Below are positions 58,089 through 64,000 of a stretch of DNA of 64,000 nt, in pieces. Source of the stretch: an uncultured Geobacter sp. (lineage in GTDB: Bacteria > Desulfobacterota > Desulfuromonadia > Geobacterales > CAIOGM01); contig CAIUWK010000102.1 in NCBI GenBank assembly GCA_903902855.1, forward strand, positions 1-64,000, read 5' to 3'. The notes beneath the pieces were generated by a model that had not been told where the DNA came from, searched no databases, and saw only the letters and a list, made by a program, of their open reading frames with translations. A program made the translations under genes and the position numbers. Positions within the stretch are counted from its first letter, which is position 1. Each line of letters starts with the position of its first letter.

Positions 58089-59723
58089 CCAAGATACTCC
58101 TTGATCTGTTCAATGGGGAGGGGTTCGGCGCGAAAGAGTTCCGGCGGAAGACCGATCCCTTGGCGCCTCAGGGAGGTGGCGCGGGCCAGCAGCGCGGCGC
58201 CGAAAAGGATATTGAGCGCCACCGCGGCGACCCTGCGCCGGGCGGGACTCTCCAGGAACGAACCGGCGACCCATTCATTAAAGGCGCCCATGGCCGGACC
58301 GCACCAGATCTGATAGTCCATCCGGCGGGATGATTCCCCCTCCTTGGCCCAGTGAGCCCCCTGCCCCAGATACCAGCGAAAGACGAGGGCCATGAGGTGT
58401 CGAGGGTCCCGCTCGGCCCGTGCCACCTGTCGTGGGTCACGACGGAGAAAATAGCTCCGGGTCTCCTGCCAGATCTGCTCCAGAGGAGCGAGAAAGAGAC
58501 TCCTCTCCAGCTTCTCCCGTTCGACGCCGGGGATCTCGTCCAGAGCGGCGCAACTGCGGTAGAGGTCATAGAGCTTGGCGGCGCGCATGGGAAACATGGT
58601 TCCTCGCTTGAGGACCTGCACCGTCACCCCCATCTCGAACATGTCGGCTGCCGGGGCCATGGTCACATCGGCCTGACGGGTCACGGCAAGCATCTCCCGC
58701 ACCGTATCCGAGGTTCCCGATTCCACGCAGGCCTGATGCACCGAACCGGCCATGATATAGGCGGCCCCCATGGCAAAGGCGGCGGCAGCGGCGGCCGGGG
58801 TCCCGATGCCGCCGGCTAACCCCACCCGAAGCCGGAGATCGTAGCCGTGAGCGTTCTGCATCCTCCGGGCGAGGGAGAGGATGGTGGGGAAAAGGGCCAG
58901 GGCGGGACGGTTATCCGTGTGACCACCGGAATCGGCCTCGGCGGTCACCTCCTGGGCCATGGGAATCCGACCGGCCAGTTCGGCCTGCCGGACCGTGATG
59001 CTCCCCTCGGCCACCAGCACCTTGAGAAATTTTTCGGGGGGGGGGGGAGAAGAACCGTTCGGCCAGCTCCTCCCGGGAGACCTTGGCGATGATCCGGTTG
59101 GGGGTTACAATGCCACCGTCTGCGTCTTCATGGATGCCGTGAACCCGATAGCGAACCAAAGGGAGGGTCAGCGCAAGAAAAGCCGACGCCTCCACCAGGC
59201 GGACCTCTTTTCGAATATAGAGCTCCGCCAGGGCCGTCTCCAACTCCGGCTCGTGGGGGGAGTGGATCAGGTTGACGCCGTAGGGGAGTCCCGAGGAAGC
59301 AAGCCGGTCCAGCGCCGTCTCCACGCTCTTCAGGGGGAGACCGGCCGCGCCGAAGAAGCCCATCATCCCGGCTCTTCCCAGCTCCTCCGCCAGAGGCACG
59401 GAGCTGATCCCCTTGGCCATGGAGCCCCCCAGATAGGGATATCGAATCCCCAATTCGGCACAGAAGCCGGGATCGCCCAGCTGTTCCGGCAGACAGGGGG
59501 GGGCAAAGCCCAGGAGCGGGTGAGCATCAGCCGGAGCAGCGTCTCCGCAGAGGTATGCGTGACCACCCGACACGGGGAGAACTGTCCCGTTCATTTTCAC
59601 GACAAAGAGCGGCTCACGGAGTTGGCGCATGGCAGCCACCATCCCCTGGTCCTGAGATAAATCTTCTGGAGAGGCGGGCAGCCACCAGCCATGGGCGCCA
59701 CCCTGTGGTTCAAACGGTGTCAA
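58085..59723 (-). CDS. pfaD: PfaD-type enoyl reductase, frameshifted at G12 tract 59036..59047
   Basis: N-part ORF 58911..59723 and C-part ORF ending 58085 rejoin if one G is removed; FMN enoyl reductase-like; TTG start after GGAGG; ATGA overlap with pfaA. Confidence 0.85.
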
Positions 59724-60013
59724 ACGATCCTCCGGGCAAGCAGAGTGAGGGGTACGAAACTACCCAAACCGAAACGAAGAATGATGGGCCGACGGATTGT
59801 GTGGGTTCAAACGGGACCACGGCAACCTGTTCCGGTAATACGGCCATGTTAAGGTAGCCTGTATCTTTAACCGAAATCGCAAAATAACGCAACCGGCTTA
59901 TGCCCAGAAGAGCATCAACGACCGGTTTCGCTTTTTGCCCTTGCCATCCAGAAGCGGGGCGGTTAGCATGAACCGCCGGACCAATACCCCTCATTTTTCC
60001 AGGAGCACTCCCC

Positions 60014-60958
60014 GTGACCTTCAAGCGTATCATGCTGATCCTCTTCATCCTGCTGGCCGCCGCCGGTGTCATAGTCGGCCTCGCCTTTGTCTCCCTCCCC
60101 CCGGTAGAACCGCTAAAAAAACGCTCCTGCAACATGACCATCCCGGTGAAAGACTGGCAAGGAAATTACCACCCCTTTGTGGTGGGGCCGAAAAACCCTT
60201 ACTGGACCGGGGGAAAAAGCATCCCGGCAGAGATGAAGTGGTCGGTGATCCTGGCTGAAGACGCCAGTTTCTACAAGCACGAAGGGATCGACGTCAAGGC
60301 CATCAAAAAGGCGATCCAGTATGACCTGGAGAAACAGTCCATGGCCCGGGGGGCCTCCACCATTACCCAGCAGACCGCCAAAAACCTCTTCCTCTCCCGG
60401 GAAAAGAGCATCAGCCGGAAAGTTCGAGAGGTCATCCTGGCCAAACGGATGGAGCGAGAACTGACCAAGGGACGGATACTGGAGCTCTACCTGAACGTGG
60501 TGGAACTGGGCCCCATGGTCTACGGCATCGGCCACGGCGCCCGCTACTACTTCGGCAAGCCCGCCTCGCTCCTCACCCCCCGGGAAAGCACATTTCTGGC
60601 TGCCATGCTCCCCGGACCACGGGTGGCGTACAACCCCTACCGGGATATGGACAAGGTCATGAAACGGTCGGACCTGATCCTGAAGCTGCTGCGAAAACGG
60701 GGAGTCTTGTCGGAAGAAGAGTACCAGCGAGCCCTGACGGAGACCCCCAACATCGCCGGACTCCAGCGGAAGGTGGATGAGAGCATCAAGAAGGAAGAGG
60801 CGTTCCCCAACCGGAGCAGCGCCGTCGGACCGGCACTCCCTGCCGTTAGGAACGACGGCGAACTTCCGTCACATGAAGAGACCACGGGAGTCGGCGAGAC
60901 AGTCAGAGAGGTTGAACCGAAGGGGGATGGGGTGACACCCGTGGTGGAGCAAAAATGA
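60014..60958 (+). CDS. mtgA: monofunctional biosynthetic peptidoglycan transglycosylase
   Basis: AEDASFYKHEGID, RGASTITQQTAKNLFLS, ELYLNVVELGPMVYGIGHGARYYFGK. Confidence 0.9.
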   Translation: MTFKRIMLILFILLAAAGVIVGLAFVSLPPVEPLKKRSCNMTIPVKDWQGNYHPFVVGPKNPYWTGGKSIPAEMKWSVILAEDASFYKHEGIDVKAIKKAIQYDLEKQSMARGASTITQQTAKNLFLSREKSISRKVREVILAKRMERELTKGRILELYLNVVELGPMVYGIGHGARYYFGKPASLLTPRESTFLAAMLPGPRVAYNPYRDMDKVMKRSDLILKLLRKRGVLSEEEYQRALTETPNIAGLQRKVDESIKKEEAFPNRSSAVGPALPAVRNDGELPSHEETTGVGETVREVEPKGDGVTPVVEQK

Positions 60959-60984
60959 GAAGGAGGTTGGGATAGCTGTCATCC

Positions 60985-61989
60985 CTACATGATGAGCATC
61001 GCCGCCACCTGCTCCTCGCCGTAGTCGTTCCCCACGACAATCTCTTGCTCCCCGCCGTCGCGGATGACCAGAATCCGGCACTGAATCCCCGCTTCCGCCC
61101 TGGTATAGCGGATGAGGATCTTCGCGGCTCTCCCCAGCAGCTCGTCGTCCGCCTCCCCCACCACCACCCCCATGGGGCTCCCCCCGTCCAGCCAGCGAAG
61201 ATAAACCATGCCGGGGCGGGCGGCCTCCTCCAGGAGTCGGTTATTCTCCTCGTTGCGCCCCACGATGAGCTTGACGGTAGGACTCAGCCGGAAGTGACGC
61301 CCCAGCCGGAGGAGCCGGAAATCCAGGGGGTCCATAACCTGATTATGGGCGAAGAGGTCGCGGATCTTCCCCTGAAAAGAAAGCTCGGTGAGAAGGCATC
61401 CCCCCGCCGGAGAGGGGTAATCCTCCATTCCCAGCTCCTTTGCCAGATGCATCTGCACCTTGCGGGAACGACCGGTAATGCCGAAGAGTTTTTCCCGGTC
61501 CACCCATCCCTCCTGTTCCGGAATCGTGGGGGGAAGAAAGCGGGCCGACAGGGGGCGGAGGAGCAGACCGATGAGACCGCTCTCCCGCTCCACCACCCGG
61601 AGGGTATCCTTGCGCTGGCTCATGGGGCGCTGCCCCAGAACCTCGCCGCTGACCACAAAATCGGCGCCGTACTCCGCCATCAGCCCCTTGGCCACCCGGA
61701 ACATCCAGGCGTGACAATCCACACAGGGATTCACCGCCTTGCCGTAGCCATGGTTGGGGTCGCGGAGCATATTCAGGTACTCCTCCCCCAAGTGATGGAC
61801 CACCAGCGGAACCCCCAGGGCAGCAGCAGCCCGTCGGGCGTTATACTTCCCCGTGGCTTCATCTCCGGAGCCGAAGAAGGGTGAGGTGAAGTGAAGGGCA
61901 ATGACGTCGATCCCCTGGTTCTGCATCAGCCGTGCCGAGAGTTGCGAATCGAGTCCCCCAGAAAATAGGACGATGGCTGCGTGTGCGAT
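60985..61989 (-). CDS. PP-loop tRNA-thiolase-like protein (MnmA/ThiI-related), apparent ATC start
   Basis: In-frame upstream extension encodes IAHAAIVLFSGGLDSQLSARL; AGGAGG five nt before ATC; no ATG/GTG/TTG between upstream TAG and SGGLDS. Confidence 0.75.
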   Translation of the reverse strand: MAHAAIVLFSGGLDSQLSARLMQNQGIDVIALHFTSPFFGSGDEATGKYNARRAAAALGVPLVVHHLGEEYLNMLRDPNHGYGKAVNPCVDCHAWMFRVAKGLMAEYGADFVVSGEVLGQRPMSQRKDTLRVVERESGLIGLLLRPLSARFLPPTIPEQEGWVDREKLFGITGRSRKVQMHLAKELGMEDYPSPAGGCLLTELSFQGKIRDLFAHNQVMDPLDFRLLRLGRHFRLSPTVKLIVGRNEENNRLLEEAARPGMVYLRWLDGGSPMGVVVGEADDELLGRAAKILIRYTRAEAGIQCRILVIRDGGEQEIVVGNDYGEEQVAAMLIM

Positions 61990-62173
61990 GGGTTCCTCCT
62001 GCGCCGGAGCGCCTGTTTTTATATGGTCGGCATGCTACCACACACCGTCGCTAGCTGTAAAGAAAGGGGGAGCACCCCGTTCAGGATGACAGGTTTCTTT
62101 TGACGAATCAGATCGCACGTGATTTACTGATCCCAGGGGTTTCAACGGAATCCGGAGCAGGAAGGAGGAACGT

Positions 62174-63799
62174 ATGAGCCAATGGGTCACCGAGGGATCG
62201 CTGGGGGCTATTCTCTATAACTCCCGGATCATTACCGAGACGGATATCCAAAAAGGATTGACCGAGCAGGAACGGCTGGGATGCCGGTTCGGCGAGGCGC
62301 TAGTCCGTCTGGGGATCGTCACCGGCGAGGATATCAACTGGGCGCTCTCCCATCATCTGGATATTCCGTATATCCGGCTGAACCGGGAAACAATGGGGCC
62401 CGATGCCGCGACCCTTCTCCCCGAACGGATCGCCCGTCACCATGGGGTCGTTCCGTTAATCCGCACCGACGATGAGCTGCGGGTCGCCTTCAGGGATCCG
62501 CTGGACCGGGTGGCGCTCCAGGAGATCGCGGCACTCTGCAACTGTAGCGTGACCATCGCCATTGCCGACGCAAGCGATATCCGGGAGATGCAGGAGTATC
62601 TGTACGGACCTGAACCCAAAGGGGGGTTCGGACTCCTCTCCTGTGTGGCCACGGCGGATGAAGCCGCCGCCATCATCGCCGATCCCGCGGGGGAATCTTT
62701 TCTCCAGTGGCTCCTCTCGCTCCTTGTCCGGCAGGGGTATTGTTCGATTACGCTGGCCCCCCTGGCCGGCGTGGGGGTGCTCACCGGACGTCAGGGGTCC
62801 GCTCCCCGGGAGTTGGGACGGCTTACGGTGGACGCCTCCGACCGACTGGTGGCCCTGCTTCGCCAGCAAGGAGAGCTGTGCAAAAATTCGTCGGGTGCAG
62901 AGAGCGGCAGCCTCGAATATCTCCATGAAAACGTACTGTTGGCGATTCGGGTTGATCTGCTCAGGGGAGCGTCAGGCCGGATGGTTACCCTCAAATCACC
63001 GGAACTCACCCAGGGAGCGCCGTTCCCGCCGGAGCTGGTCCCCCTTATCCGGGAGATGACACAACGTCCCGGTCTGGTGATGGTATCGCTTCCCATTCAA
63101 GAGATGCGAAGCATGATGGAGCTTCTCATAAATTCGCACGGTTCCGGAGAGGAACAGACTCTCCTTCTGGGGGAGGGAAACAAGACGCTCCGGGAGATGG
63201 TTCCCTGCATCCCCCTGAATGCTCTCTCACCGGAAGAGAGCGAAGCGGTTGTGACCGCAGCCCAGGAGCATGAGCCGGAGCTGCTGCTCCTGGAATATGC
63301 CGGCGACATCCGTTCCCTCCACGCCGCGGCCCGGGCCTCCCTTGGCGGAGTCCGGGTCGTGGCCGGAACCGGCGCGGGAATCGCCGAAACCTTTGCCCTG
63401 CTCTGCACGGCATGGCACCGCCACCTCATCCCCTCATCCCTGCGCGGTATCGTCGTCGGGGCGACCGTCACCACCCTCTGCCCCTCCTGTGCAGAAACGC
63501 TCCACTTCAAGCCCCAGGAGATCACCCGACTACGGCTCCCGGCTTCGGCATCGGGGTATCGTCATGCCACGGGGTGTGCAGCCTGTGCCTTTACCGGCAA
63601 GGATGGGACGCGGCTCCTGGTGGAGGTGATCCCCTGCGACCGGATGCTCACCGACCTCCTGGAGAGCTGTAAGAACGGTGATGACGTTGCTGCAGGATTG
63701 GCGCAACAAGGGGATCACACGGTGCAGAAGCAGGCGGCTCGACTCCTTCTGGGGGGAGAAATCTCCCCGGATACATATCTCAAGGCGGTCACGGCGTAA
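62174..63799 (+). CDS. PilB/GspE-like protein with MshEN N-terminus and degenerate ATPase domain
   Basis: N-terminal LGAILYNSRIITETDIQKGL MshEN-like; tetra-Cys CPSC...CAAC retained; Walker A absent. Confidence 0.75.
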   Translation: MSQWVTEGSLGAILYNSRIITETDIQKGLTEQERLGCRFGEALVRLGIVTGEDINWALSHHLDIPYIRLNRETMGPDAATLLPERIARHHGVVPLIRTDDELRVAFRDPLDRVALQEIAALCNCSVTIAIADASDIREMQEYLYGPEPKGGFGLLSCVATADEAAAIIADPAGESFLQWLLSLLVRQGYCSITLAPLAGVGVLTGRQGSAPRELGRLTVDASDRLVALLRQQGELCKNSSGAESGSLEYLHENVLLAIRVDLLRGASGRMVTLKSPELTQGAPFPPELVPLIREMTQRPGLVMVSLPIQEMRSMMELLINSHGSGEEQTLLLGEGNKTLREMVPCIPLNALSPEESEAVVTAAQEHEPELLLLEYAGDIRSLHAAARASLGGVRVVAGTGAGIAETFALLCTAWHRHLIPSSLRGIVVGATVTTLCPSCAETLHFKPQEITRLRLPASASGYRHATGCAACAFTGKDGTRLLVEVIPCDRMLTDLLESCKNGDDVAAGLAQQGDHTVQKQAARLLLGGEISPDTYLKAVTA

Positions 63800-63860
63800 G
63801 GGGAGAAGATGCACTCCTCACTGGACGAACCGAAAACCCAACATCTTCAGGAGTTGTGAC

Positions 63861-64000
63861 ATGGCACGCATCGACGAACTGTTCAGGATGATGAAGGAGC
63901 AGGGGGCCTCCGATCTGCACCTTTCCACCAGTGCTCCCCCCATCTTTCGCCTCCATGGCGATCTGGAACCGCTGGATTTCAAGCCGCTCACCCATGAAGA
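63861..64000 (+). CDS. pilT: PilT-like twitching ATPase, truncated by window end
   Basis: MARIDELFRMMKEQGASDLHLSTSAPPIFRLHGDLEPLDF. Confidence 0.85.
   Translation, partial: MARIDELFRMMKEQGASDLHLSTSAPPIFRLHGDLEPLDFKPLTHE

Noticed and set aside
59935-60258. Plus-strand ORF overlapping the mtgA start
   Set aside because: Out of frame with the clearly supported mtgA coding sequence.

Overview
The GC-rich chromosomal part of this window looks like a Desulfuromonadales/Geobacter-type bacterium (an inference from gene content, not tested). Positions 1 to about 14.5 kb look like part of an integrated phage-like or ICE-like element lying next to the 3' end of a tRNA-Pro gene. It carries a tyrosine integrase, a GIY-YIG-like cargo protein, a UvsW/XPB-like helicase, a DnaB-like helicase, a zinc-ribbon/Toprim primase, an XRE regulator, a MoxR AAA+ / HExxH-VWA pair (CobS/CobT-like), and a divergent sigma-factor-like protein. 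Five sites in it share an operator-like motif (ATTAAGTGGTTA). Positions 15-38 kb are mostly housekeeping genes: ileS, lspA, a sensor kinase with a sigma54 response regulator, radical SAM, srkA-like, lolA, yajQ, rimO, dksA-like, ppk2, an antiporter, and ydcF-like. A PEP-CTERM gene follows at 38.4 kb with a good sigma54 promoter and duplicated upstream sites. The main system is a ~20 kb minus-strand operon (59.7 to 39.6 kb) in which a PUFA/secondary-lipid synthase (pfaD-pfaA-pfaC, with the AT fused into PfaC) is joined to a complete oleA-oleB-oleC-oleD head-to-head hydrocarbon pathway. This suggests a dedicated polyunsaturated long-chain olefin pathway. pfaD is broken at a G12 tract and pfaA contains an in-frame G11 tract, so slipped-strand switching (or assembly error) is a testable possibility. 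Other notable points are repeat DNA captured in-frame in the megasynthases, a likely AUC start codon in a PP-loop tRNA-thiolase-like gene, and a PilB/GspE-like pseudo-ATPase beside pilT.
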